Below, piece after piece: positions 1 through 6,760 of a stretch of 32,825 nt of DNA. The notes beneath the pieces were generated by a model. That model saw only the letters and a list, made by a program, of their open reading frames with translations, did no database searches and was not told the DNA's origin. Every line of letters starts with the position of its first letter. The stretch's first letter is position 1. The stretch covers positions 1-32,825 of the forward strand of contig CAIQJJ010000784.1 of NCBI GenBank assembly GCA_903872065.1. The letters run 5' to 3'. Both the position numbers and the translations under genes were made by a program. The DNA is from an uncultured Anaerolineales bacterium (GTDB lineage Bacteria > Chloroflexota > Anaerolineae > Anaerolineales > UBA4823).

Positions 1-1
1 G

Positions 2-670
2 CAGGCCCGCCGCGTCTCGCTGGGCGATCTGGAAGCGCAGGCGGCGCGTTTGCAGGCGGAAGCCAAAACGGCCATGTTGGTGGCCGTAGATGGGCAGGCG
101 GCGGGCGTGATCGGCGTCGCCGATACCGTCAAAGAGGGTTCTGCCGAAGCCATCGCTTCTTTGCACCGCATTGGTTTGCGTGTAGCCATGATTACCGGCG
201 ACAACCGTCAGACCGCTGAGGCCATTGGCAAGCAGGTAGGCGTGGATACCATTCTGGCCGAGGTGCTGCCCGGCGATAAGGCTGCCCAGGTCAAAACCAT
301 GCAGTCTGCCGCAGAGTCAGCCCAGGTGGTGGCTATGGTAGGGGATGGCATCAACGACGCGCCGGCCCTGGCGCAGGCGGATGTGGGCATCGCCATCGGC
401 ACCGGCACCGATGTCGCCATGGCTGCCGCCCCTGTCACCCTGATCAGCGGCGATCTGCGCGGCGTGGCGCGCGCCATCCAGCTTTCGCGCCGCACCCTGA
501 ATACGATTAAACAAAATTTGTTTTGGGCGTTTTTCTACAACGTCATTTTAATCCCCGCCGCGGCGGCTGGCTGGCTAAATCCAATGTTGGCGGCCGGCGC
601 TATGGCTTTTAGCAGCGTCTTTGTCGTGACCAACAGCCTGCGGCTGCGCGGCTATAGGCTCGAAAATTGA
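2..670 (+). CDS. copA: Cu(I)-translocating P-type ATPase, C-terminal part (partial at window start)
   Basis: The frame is open from base 2, so the gene begins outside the window. What remains is the end of the soluble P/N domain and the last membrane pair of a P1B heavy-metal ATPase, an inner-membrane pump that exports copper at the cost of ATP. Visible motifs are ITGDN, the hinge motif [17 protein letters not shown] and the GTGTDVA segment. The final two helices carry FFYN and MAFSSV. In the P1B-1 subgroup the YN of TM7 and MxxSS of TM8 bind Cu(I), so copper specificity is well supported, although the DKTGT and CPC motifs lie upstream and cannot be seen. The stop TGA lies 8 bases before the next start, so the lipoprotein gene is probably co-transcribed. 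Confidence 0.93.
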   Translation, partial: QARRVSLGDLEAQAARLQAEAKTAMLVAVDGQAAGVIGVADTVKEGSAEAIASLHRIGLRVAMITGDNRQTAEAIGKQVGVDTILAEVLPGDKAAQVKTMQSAAESAQVVAMVGDGINDAPALAQADVGIAIGTGTDVAMAAAPVTLISGDLRGVARAIQLSRRTLNTIKQNLFWAFFYNVILIPAAAAGWLNPMLAAGAMAFSSVFVVTNSLRLRGYRLEN

Positions 671-678
671 GGGTTCTG

Positions 679-1185
679 ATGAAAAAGTTACAGTTTTTCT
701 CTTTGGTTGTTCTCTTGTCCCTGGCGCTGGCCTCTTGCCAGTCGAACCAGCCGCCCACCGCCGCCTTGCCGGCCGGCAAAGCCTACTCCGAGGGCAAAGA
801 AATCTATTTTATCCACACCGAGGCCTCGGCCCCAGAAGTGGCCGATAAGCTCACCAAGATGATGAATTCGCCGGTGCTGCTCGTCCCGGCCCTGGCGGAG
901 GTCCCCGACAGCGCCCTGGCCAATGTTTACGTCTTCGAGAATGGCTTGAAAGGCAAAGGCCCTCTCGGTTTCCAGCCGGATGTCTTCGATAACCCGCCCG
1001 GTACCCCAGGCTACAGCCCGCTGCGCCGCATGAACATCGTCGCCTGGGCTGATCCCGCCAAATCCCGCGAATTAAAAACCGCCGCCGATGTGCTGGCGGC
1101 GGAAAAAGCCGGTGAATTGACCATTGCTCAACCAGGCGTCGTGATCAACATGCCCTTTGTCGTCTGGGACGGCGGCAAACGTTAA
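679..1185 (+). CDS. small lipoprotein of unknown function downstream of copA
   Basis: About 168 residues from ATG 679; an upstream in-frame TTG at 667 overlaps the copA stop and is less likely. GAGGG lies about 5 bases before the ATG. The N-terminus is a typical lipoprotein signal: MKK, a hydrophobic stretch and a lipobox LASC, giving a lipidated Cys near residue 20. The mature part opens with YSEGKEIYFIHTEAS and ends in VVWDGGKR. I know similar soluble domains of unknown function (possibly the DUF7482 type), but I am not certain of the assignment. There is no Cys/Met/His cluster that would mark a copper-binding protein, so the link to copA rests only on position. It ends about 100 bp before convergent glmS. 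Confidence 0.8.
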   Translation: MKKLQFFSLVVLLSLALASCQSNQPPTAALPAGKAYSEGKEIYFIHTEASAPEVADKLTKMMNSPVLLVPALAEVPDSALANVYVFENGLKGKGPLGFQPDVFDNPPGTPGYSPLRRMNIVAWADPAKSRELKTAADVLAAEKAGELTIAQPGVVINMPFVVWDGGKR

Positions 1186-1201
1186 GCGTTCTCACGCATT
1201 C

Positions 1202-1264
1202 GCCTCCTGAAGCCTGAGGCATCCTGAGCTTGTCGAAGGATGTCGAAGGATGCCTTCAGGAGGC
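1202..1264. repeat. REP-like hairpin / probable bidirectional terminator
   Basis: Outer arms GCCTCCTGAA (1202-1211) and TTCAGGAGGC (1255-1264) pair perfectly. Inner arms GGCATCC (1218-1224) and GGATGCC (1248-1254) continue the stem after a six-base bulge. The loop holds CCTGAGCTTGTCGAAGG (1223-1239), a dispersed intergenic repeat known from many bacterial genomes, plus a tandem copy of TGTCGAAGGA (1231-1250). It sits between the convergent ends of the lipoprotein gene and glmS, where a terminator for both strands would be expected. No long T-run follows. Confidence 0.75.
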
Positions 1265-1283
1265 TTGTGCATCAGAACACCTC

Positions 1284-3125
1284 TTACTCTACCGTCACAC
1301 TTTTCGCCAGGTTGCGCGGCTGATCCACATCCAAACCGCGCAGCGCCGCGATGTGGTAAGCCAGCAGTTGCAGCGGAATAACCGTCGTCACCGGACTGAG
1401 CATCCACGGCGTTTCAGGGATCGAAAGCGTATAATCGGCCAACCCGGCGATCTTTTCATCCCCATCGCAGGCGACCGCAATCACCATCCCCCCGCGTGAT
1501 TTCGCTTGTTCGATCTGGCTGAGCATCTTATCGTACCACGGGTCGCGGGGGGCCAACACAATCACGGGCATGTCGCGGTCTATCAGCGCGATCGGCCCGT
1601 GTTTCATTTCTCCGGCCGGGTAGCCTTCGGCGTGGATGTAGGAGATTTCTTTGAGCTTGAGCGCCCCTTCATAAGCAATCGGCATATTGACGCCGCGCCC
1701 CAGGTACAGGCAGTGCTGGACGTTTTTTAACGCCCGCGCCACTTCTTTCACCTCCCCTTCGCGTTCCAGGCAAGTCCCGACCAGCGAGGGAATGCGGCTC
1801 AAGTCGGCGATGGCCTGGCGGCGGGTTTTCTCGTCAATCGTCCCGCGCAAATCGGCCAACAGCACAGCTAACATATACAGGTCTACCAGCGGGGCGGTGA
1901 AGGCTTTGGTTGAGGCCACGCCGATCTCCGGCCCGGTCTGCATGGAGATGAATCCGTCGGCGATCCGCATCGCCTGCGAGCCGATGGCGTTGACGATAGA
2001 CCAAAGGCGCGCGCCTTTTTGTCGCGCTTCTTCCATTGCAGCCAGGGTGTCGGCCGTCTCGCCCGATTGGCTGATTGCCAATACCACTGTGTTGTGATCG
2101 ACCAGCGGGTCGCGGTAGCGAAATTCCGAGGCAATATCCACTTCTACCGGGATGCGCGCCAGGCGTTCGATTAACACTTTCCCCACCATGCCGGCGTGAC
2201 CGGCGGTGCCGCAAGCGGTGATCGTAATCTTGGAGATCGCCCGCGCTTGTTCGGTGGTTAATTTTAGGTCTGGCAGGCGGATGCGCCCACTCTCAAAATC
2301 TACCCGTCCGGCGATTGTATCCGTCAGCGAACGCACCTGCTCATGAATTTCTTTGAGCATGAAATGGCGGTATTCGCCTTTTTCGGCCGCAATCGGATCC
2401 CAGGCCACAGTATGAACCGTGTAAGCCGCGGGTTTGCCAGCCAAAGTTTGCACTTCCGCCCCCTGGCGCGTGATGACTGCCATCTGGCGCGACTCGAGAA
2501 AAGCCACCTTGCGAGTATGTTCCAAAATGGCTGGCATATCCGAAGCGACAAACATTTCGCCCTCGCCAAAGCCGATCACCACCCCGCCGGCGTTGCCGAT
2601 GCGGGCGGCCACGATCTTATCCGGCTCGCGCGAAGAGAGCAGCACGATCCCGTGCGCTCCTTTGATCTGCTGCAGGGCTTTGCGCGCCGCTTCCACCAAT
2701 CCCGTCTCACCCGACAGGTAGCGTTCCACCAGGTGAACGATGACTTCGGTATCGGTATCGGAATTGAACTTTGCCCCCTCAGCGGTCAATTCTTGGCGCA
2801 GCTCAAGATAGTTTTCAACGATGCCGTTATGCACCACCACTACCTCCCCCGTCATGCCCACATGCGGGTGCGCGTTGCGCGTACTGGGCTCGCCGTGCGT
2901 TGCCCAACGGGTATGCCCAATACCGGTATTGCCGCGAACCGGCGTTTCGTTGATCCGCGCGGCCAGGCGTCCCAGTTTTCCTACCTCGCGCCGCACCTCA
3001 ATTTGACCATTTTGGATGACTGCCAGCCCGGCTGAATCATAGCCGCGATATTCTAGCCGGCGCAAGCCATTAAGAATGATCGGCGTCGCATCTTGCGCGC
3101 CGATATAACCGACGATCCCGCACAT
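1284..3125 (-). CDS. glmS: glutamine--fructose-6-phosphate aminotransferase (isomerizing)
   Basis: 613 residues, full length for GlmS. The cytoplasmic enzyme makes glucosamine-6-phosphate from fructose-6-phosphate and glutamine, the first step toward UDP-GlcNAc for peptidoglycan and other cell-wall sugars. The N-terminus MCGIVGYIG places the catalytic Cys2 of the class II glutaminase domain, with GHTRWATHG and the HNGIVEN motif following. Two SIS isomerase domains occupy the second half (SQSGETADT, STKAFTAP), and the C-terminus DQPRNLAKSVTVE is the family signature. The ATG is preceded by AGGAGG (3138-3133, 7-nt spacing). No glmS ribozyme is evident in the short leader. It is monocistronic in this window. 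Confidence 0.98.
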   Translation of the reverse strand: MCGIVGYIGAQDATPIILNGLRRLEYRGYDSAGLAVIQNGQIEVRREVGKLGRLAARINETPVRGNTGIGHTRWATHGEPSTRNAHPHVGMTGEVVVVHNGIVENYLELRQELTAEGAKFNSDTDTEVIVHLVERYLSGETGLVEAARKALQQIKGAHGIVLLSSREPDKIVAARIGNAGGVVIGFGEGEMFVASDMPAILEHTRKVAFLESRQMAVITRQGAEVQTLAGKPAAYTVHTVAWDPIAAEKGEYRHFMLKEIHEQVRSLTDTIAGRVDFESGRIRLPDLKLTTEQARAISKITITACGTAGHAGMVGKVLIERLARIPVEVDIASEFRYRDPLVDHNTVVLAISQSGETADTLAAMEEARQKGARLWSIVNAIGSQAMRIADGFISMQTGPEIGVASTKAFTAPLVDLYMLAVLLADLRGTIDEKTRRQAIADLSRIPSLVGTCLEREGEVKEVARALKNVQHCLYLGRGVNMPIAYEGALKLKEISYIHAEGYPAGEMKHGPIALIDRDMPVIVLAPRDPWYDKMLSQIEQAKSRGGMVIAVACDGDEKIAGLADYTLSIPETPWMLSPVTTVIPLQLLAYHIAALRGLDVDQPRNLAKSVTVE

Positions 3126-3132
3126 ACTTGCG

Positions 3133-3162
3133 CCTCCTGATGATAGAATAGATGAAATTATA
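3133..3162 (-). promoter_or_regulatory. glmS promoter -10 and ribosome binding site
   Basis: A perfect TATAAT (minus strand, 3162-3157) lies about 30 bases upstream of the glmS ATG, and AGGAGG (3138-3133) gives a strong ribosome binding site. No convincing -35 was found at the usual distance. Confidence 0.6.
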
Positions 3163-3192
3163 CCGTAACTCCTACTCCAGAAAGGACCCTCG

Positions 3193-3428
3193 ATGAATTC
3201 TAAACCTCAGCCGCAGTACGCCCAAAACAACGCCCTCTATCGCCATTCTACCGGTCACGGCGGCCTTTACTGCGAGGCCTGTCACGGATAGCACGCATGC
3301 CATTGCTCCGAGCATGCCAGCCGCGTGACGCGCTCAAGTTCAACAACCTGCAAGGGCATGGCGGGCCCATTGACACTTGCACCGTCTGCCATTTGACAAC
3401 GCCAGAGACAGGCGGCCCTCACCAATAG
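3193..3428 (+). pseudogene. decayed fragment of a multiheme cytochrome c
   Basis: ATG 3193, with an intact AAAGGA ribosome binding site 7 bases upstream, opens a 32-codon frame. It ends in the heme motif CEACH, followed by Gly and a TAG at 3289-3291. Homology continues in shifted frames: a piece reading EHASRV, then FNNLQGHGGPIDTCTVCH in the frame of 3378, which holds a second heme motif CTVCH (3378-3392) and stops at TAG 3426-3428. The order GLYCEACHG, then an ALQGHxG-like segment, then CxxCH matches the heme modules of periplasmic multiheme cytochromes found in Chloroflexota and elsewhere. At least two indels are needed to restore one frame. The start looks internal to a longer ancestor, since no signal peptide is present. 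Confidence 0.7.
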
Positions 3429-3443
3429 AGCCGCCTGTTCCTG

Positions 3444-3641
3444 TTAGCTCGGATATCCACTGCCGATCGCTGCCTGGGTTGAGCGATGTTCATCCTCGTC
3501 TTCCAGGCGCGACCCGCACTCGCATGGCCGTCCGTCGTAACAATCCTGGCAGCAGTAGTGCTGCTTGTTAAGATAAAGCGGCGCCCAGGTGATCTCTACG
3601 CCACAGCCATTGCAATATACCGTGGTTTCAATCAGCGCCAT
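3444..3641 (-). CDS. small cysteine-rich zinc-ribbon-like protein
   Basis: 65 residues with an excellent start: AGGAGG six bases before the ATG. The sequence has the Cys pairs CNGC and CCQDC followed by CEC, so at least four Cys are placed to bind one zinc. The acidic tail EDEDEH is probably disordered. It is the last gene of the leftward HEAT/USP operon, 12 bp after the universal stress protein stop. I do not recognise a named family. A role as a small metal-binding or protein-interaction module in the stress operon is an inference from its neighbours. Confidence 0.75.
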   Translation of the reverse strand: MALIETTVYCNGCGVEITWAPLYLNKQHYCCQDCYDGRPCECGSRLEDEDEHRSTQAAIGSGYPS

Positions 3642-3653
3642 GCTCGCCTCCTT

Positions 3654-4565
3654 TTATTTTTTGTGTTTGACCAATAGACCTGAGCAGCCGGCGTAATGGA
3701 TCAATTTGCGCGAAACGCTGCCCAGCAGCCAGGCTTGCATCTGGTTTAAGCCGCGCGAGCCGGCGATGAACATATCAACCTGATTCTCCTGGAGATAGCG
3801 GATAATCTCGGTCGCGGCGTCGCCATTGAGCATAACGCTCTTGGCGTGATAGCCAGCCTTCTCCAGGTCGAGGACGGTGTGGTGCAGCAAGGTCTTGCCG
3901 TTTTCCTCTTGCTCTGCTTGCCAGGCAATGATCAATGCTTCATCGTCTGTCGTTGTCACCGGGATGCTCTCGGCCAGCACCGGCCAGTAACGCTCTGCTG
4001 CGGTGACGCGGGGCGGCGGCGGCAGAACGTGTACTACGCTGACCTCCACCCCTGCCGGCCAGGGGAAGCGTCCCAGGTATTCGCACGCGCTTTGGCTGTG
4101 CGGCGACCCATCAGTGATCAGCGCCACGCGGCGCAAGCCCTGGTAGGGGGCGCGCACCACCAGCACCGGACAATTGGCGTATTCGACAACCTGCTGTGCG
4201 ACGCCGCCTAACAGAATGCCCAATGTGGAACGCAGCCCTTTGGCGCCCAACACAATCAAGTCAGGGTGGTGTTCGTCGGCGTAACGGGTCAGTTCGCTGG
4301 CCGGGTCGCCGTGCAGCAGGCCAGTCGAGGTCTGGATATCTTTGGCGCTCAGCATTTCCTGCGTCTTTTCCAGGATGGTCATCAACATATATTGGTGATG
4401 GGTGTGGCGTAAGTCATCTACCGCCAGGGCAGTCACCGTGCTTTGGGGCGATTCTTTCTGAGTGATCGGCAGACTGCTGAGCAGATGAATAGCAGCCATT
4501 GAATGCTCTGAGCCGTCCACCGCCAAAAAGATGTTCATGGGTTTTTTTACTGCTTCGGCAAACAT
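3654..4565 (-). CDS. tandem-domain universal stress protein
   Basis: 303 residues made of two UspA-type alpha/beta domains, roughly 10-145 and 150-303. Each opens with a beta strand and conserved Asp/Thr (FLAVDGSEHS; VALITDGSPHS) and ends in the nucleotide-binding pattern, GAKGLRS...GGVAQQVVEYANCPVLVV in the first and GSRGLNQ...GSVSRKL in the second. The second matches the G-2x-G-9x-G-S ATP-binding motif, so an ATP-binding Usp is likely. The start at 4565 has AGGAGG five bases upstream; an internal Met at residue 10 is an alternative that would begin right at the first domain. It follows the HEAT gene by 9 bp. Such proteins are usually induced in stress or anaerobiosis. Confidence 0.92.
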   Translation of the reverse strand: MFAEAVKKPMNIFLAVDGSEHSMAAIHLLSSLPITQKESPQSTVTALAVDDLRHTHHQYMLMTILEKTQEMLSAKDIQTSTGLLHGDPASELTRYADEHHPDLIVLGAKGLRSTLGILLGGVAQQVVEYANCPVLVVRAPYQGLRRVALITDGSPHSQSACEYLGRFPWPAGVEVSVVHVLPPPPRVTAAERYWPVLAESIPVTTTDDEALIIAWQAEQEENGKTLLHHTVLDLEKAGYHAKSVMLNGDAATEIIRYLQENQVDMFIAGSRGLNQMQAWLLGSVSRKLIHYAGCSGLLVKHKK

Positions 4566-4574
4566 AGGCGCCTC

Positions 4575-5573
4575 CTAAGGAGAATTTTGCATCCATTCAG
4601 TTTTTAAATGCTGTGCAATGGTGGGGATGACCGAACTGTTGGTCGGGTCTTGCAGCGCCTTTAACAGCGGGCGCATTCGCTCTTGCACCAGGTGGGATTG
4701 CATGGAATGGAACGTATGTCCGAAGGCTTGCAGGGTTGGCTGGCTCAGGTCGGGCCGGCACAAGGCTTGCAGCAGCATCGGCACGCACCTCTCGCCGAGA
4801 TTGGCCAGGGCTTCGGCGCTGGCGCGCCGGATGGCTGCGTGCGCATCAAAGAGACCCTGCGTTACAATTTCTACGCCGCGCACGTCCCCCGTTTCTACCA
4901 GCACACAGGCGGCGTGCCAGCGGATATGTTCATCTGAGTGGTGTAGGGCTTCGTTCAACGCCGGCTTGATCGTCTCAGCCAGTTTTCGCAGCGCCCGTCC
5001 CGCCTCCTGGTGTAGTTCACCGCCCTCCATGCTCAAGATTTGGATCAGCAGTGGCCCACAGAGTGGATCATTAATCTGCGTCAAGGCCTCGATGGCGCGC
5101 AGTTGCCAGTTCAGTTCGCCCTGGTTGATCGTCTCAGCCAGAATCGGCAGCGTGCTCACATCGCCGCGCCGGCCGAGCAAATAAGCGGCGGCCTGGCGGA
5201 TATGCGGCAGCGGATCGTTCATTCCTTTCTGCAGCACGTTGGACTTTAGCTCATTTTCTGTCGGGTGGACATCTTGCGAAAATGCCTGGATGATGCTCTC
5301 CTCCAGGCGCTGCACCGCCCCCGGGTCATTCAGCCGCAGGTCGGGGACGAATGATTTCCAGCAGTGTTCACCCAGGCAGTGCAGCATATTTTGCCACACC
5401 AGCGCCTCGCGGCATTCGTGTAAAGTTTCCAACATGATGCTGTGTAAATAGGGGTTGGCCGAACTGAGATAGAGAATAACTGTATGAACAGCCTCTTTAT
5501 TCCCCTGGGTTGCAAGTTGCAGCAGCGCCGTCTCAGCCGTATGACGGGCAGTGTCACTTTGCGTGGTTAACAT
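4575..5573 (-). CDS. HEAT-repeat (PBS-lyase type) protein
   Basis: 332 residues of helical repeats with the recurring pattern xxxRxxAaxaLgxxGd, for example HIRQAAAYLLGRRGD, HIRWHAACVLVETGD and AIRRASAEALANLGE. This forms an alpha-solenoid used for protein-protein contacts; no catalytic motif or signal peptide is seen. AGGAGG precedes the ATG. It is the first gene of a three-gene leftward operon (HEAT, USP, zinc ribbon) with 9- and 12-bp gaps, transcribed from the promoter at 5682-5654. The partner protein is unknown. Confidence 0.85.
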   Translation of the reverse strand: MLTTQSDTARHTAETALLQLATQGNKEAVHTVILYLSSANPYLHSIMLETLHECREALVWQNMLHCLGEHCWKSFVPDLRLNDPGAVQRLEESIIQAFSQDVHPTENELKSNVLQKGMNDPLPHIRQAAAYLLGRRGDVSTLPILAETINQGELNWQLRAIEALTQINDPLCGPLLIQILSMEGGELHQEAGRALRKLAETIKPALNEALHHSDEHIRWHAACVLVETGDVRGVEIVTQGLFDAHAAIRRASAEALANLGERCVPMLLQALCRPDLSQPTLQAFGHTFHSMQSHLVQERMRPLLKALQDPTNSSVIPTIAQHLKTEWMQNSP

Positions 5574-5642
5574 GGCTACCTCCTTTCCATAATCAGAGGG
5601 TCAATTGCCGTCTAGCCAACAGGCGGGGGGCTCACGTCAACA

Positions 5643-5682
5643 GTACTATCCTTATAGTACATAAAAAATACGCCGGAGTCAA
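5643..5682 (-). promoter_or_regulatory. sigma70-type promoter with palindromic operator for the HEAT-USP operon
   Basis: On the minus strand TTGACT (5682-5677), a 17-bp spacer and TACTAT (5659-5654) form a good promoter about 80 bases upstream of the HEAT ATG. The -10 is embedded in the perfect palindrome GTACTATccttATAGTAC (5643-5660). A dyad covering the -10 and the expected start site is the classic position for a repressor operator. The regulator is not in the window. Confidence 0.7.
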
Positions 5683-5749
5683 TCACCCTTTGCGCTTTTT
5701 TACACAATTCAGATAGCAAATCAAGCAATATCAATCTTCATTTCCGCGG

Positions 5750-5755
5750 TAAAAT
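5750..5755 (+). promoter_or_regulatory. -10 box for leaderless transcription of the ABC/GH operon
   Basis: TAAAAT ends six bases before ATG 5762, and no Shine-Dalgarno is present in the preceding 20 bases. Transcription would start at or next to the ATG. The -35 is weak. The spacing matches that seen at 13697 and 17102. Confidence 0.45.
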
Positions 5756-5761
5756 CTCTTT

Positions 5762-6760
5762 ATGCCAGTCATTGAAGTTCAGCATTTACAGAAAACCTTT
5801 GTGACCAAAAGGAAGGCGGCCGGCCTGGCGGGCAGTTTGCGGGCTTTGCTGCGGCCTGAAATGGTTGAGACCCAGGCAGTGCGCGACCTCTCGTTTTCGA
5901 TGGAGGCCGGGGAATTGGTCGGGTTTATTGGGCCGAATGGGGCCGGCAAGTCCACCACGATCAAAATATTAACCGGCATCCTTTACCCTACCCGCGGTTC
6001 GGCCAGTGTCTTAGGCTTCACCCCCTGGACTCAGCGCCGCCAGTTGGCCTATCAGATCGGCACAGTTTTTGGCCAGCGGCCTCAACTGTGGTATCACTTG
6101 CCGGCGTTGGATACTTTTTACCTGTTCGGCAAAATCTATGAATTGGATGACGCCGCCATTCGCCAGCGCATCGCTTTTTTGAGCGAGGCGTTTGAAATTG
6201 ATGATCTGCTGGAGACCCCGGTGCGCAAGCTTTCGCTTGGCCAGCGGATGCGCTGCGAGGTAGCCGCCTCGCTGCTGCACCGGCCAAAGCTGATCCTGCT
6301 CGATGAGCCTTCGATCGGTCTGGATGTGGTCGCCAAACAGCGCATCCGCGACACGGTGAGGCGTATGAACGAGTTGGAGGGGGTGGGAGTCTTGTTGACC
6401 TCGCACGACGCCGGCGATATCGAGGCGCTCTGCCGCCGTGTGCTGGTGATCAACCACGGGCAGCTTGTTTATCAGGATAAAGTTTCCAACTTAAAGCGCC
6501 ATTACCTGACCTCCAAACTGGTCGAGGTGCGTTACGCCGAACAAATTCCGGCGGATTTCACCATTCGCGGGGCTGAGACGATCAAAGTCGCCCGCGAGCG
6601 TTATGGGGCCAAGCTGCGCTTTGACACCCGCAGCACGCCCGTCGGCCAGGTGATCGCCCAACTGGCGGAAGCCGGCAGCCTGGTGGATGTCACCATCAGC
6701 GATCCCAGCCTGGAAGATGTCATTCGAACCATTTACCAACAAGAGACAGAGAGCGTATGA
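5762..6760 (+). CDS. ABC-2-type exporter ATP-binding protein without adjacent permease
   Basis: 332 residues. Walker A is GPNGAGKST (near residue 60), the signature is LSLGQRMRCE in place of LSGGQ, Walker B is LILLDEPSIGLD, and the H-loop is LLTSHDAGDIEAL. The LSLGQ form and the N-terminal extension AGLAGSLRALLRPE are typical of the NatA/viologen-exporter-like branch, which normally pairs with two ABC-2 permeases encoded directly downstream. Here the stop overlaps the next ATG by 4 bp, but the next gene is a glycoside hydrolase. The C-terminal 90 residues are the usual accessory domain. No Shine-Dalgarno sequence is seen. It is the first gene of the five-gene catabolic operon; its permease must be elsewhere or lost. 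Confidence 0.9.
   Translation: MPVIEVQHLQKTFVTKRKAAGLAGSLRALLRPEMVETQAVRDLSFSMEAGELVGFIGPNGAGKSTTIKILTGILYPTRGSASVLGFTPWTQRRQLAYQIGTVFGQRPQLWYHLPALDTFYLFGKIYELDDAAIRQRIAFLSEAFEIDDLLETPVRKLSLGQRMRCEVAASLLHRPKLILLDEPSIGLDVVAKQRIRDTVRRMNELEGVGVLLTSHDAGDIEALCRRVLVINHGQLVYQDKVSNLKRHYLTSKLVEVRYAEQIPADFTIRGAETIKVARERYGAKLRFDTRSTPVGQVIAQLAEAGSLVDVTISDPSLEDVIRTIYQQETESV

Noticed and set aside
1223-1250. Short repeats as a CRISPR array
   Set aside because: There are only two adjacent 10-mers with no spacers; the hairpin structure explains them.
2343-3035. 230-codon plus-strand frame inside glmS
   Set aside because: It is antisense to a housekeeping gene and has no recognisable protein features.
3377-3571. 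64-codon plus-strand frame after the cytochrome relic
   Set aside because: It mostly lies antisense to the zinc-ribbon gene and does not continue the cytochrome reading frame.
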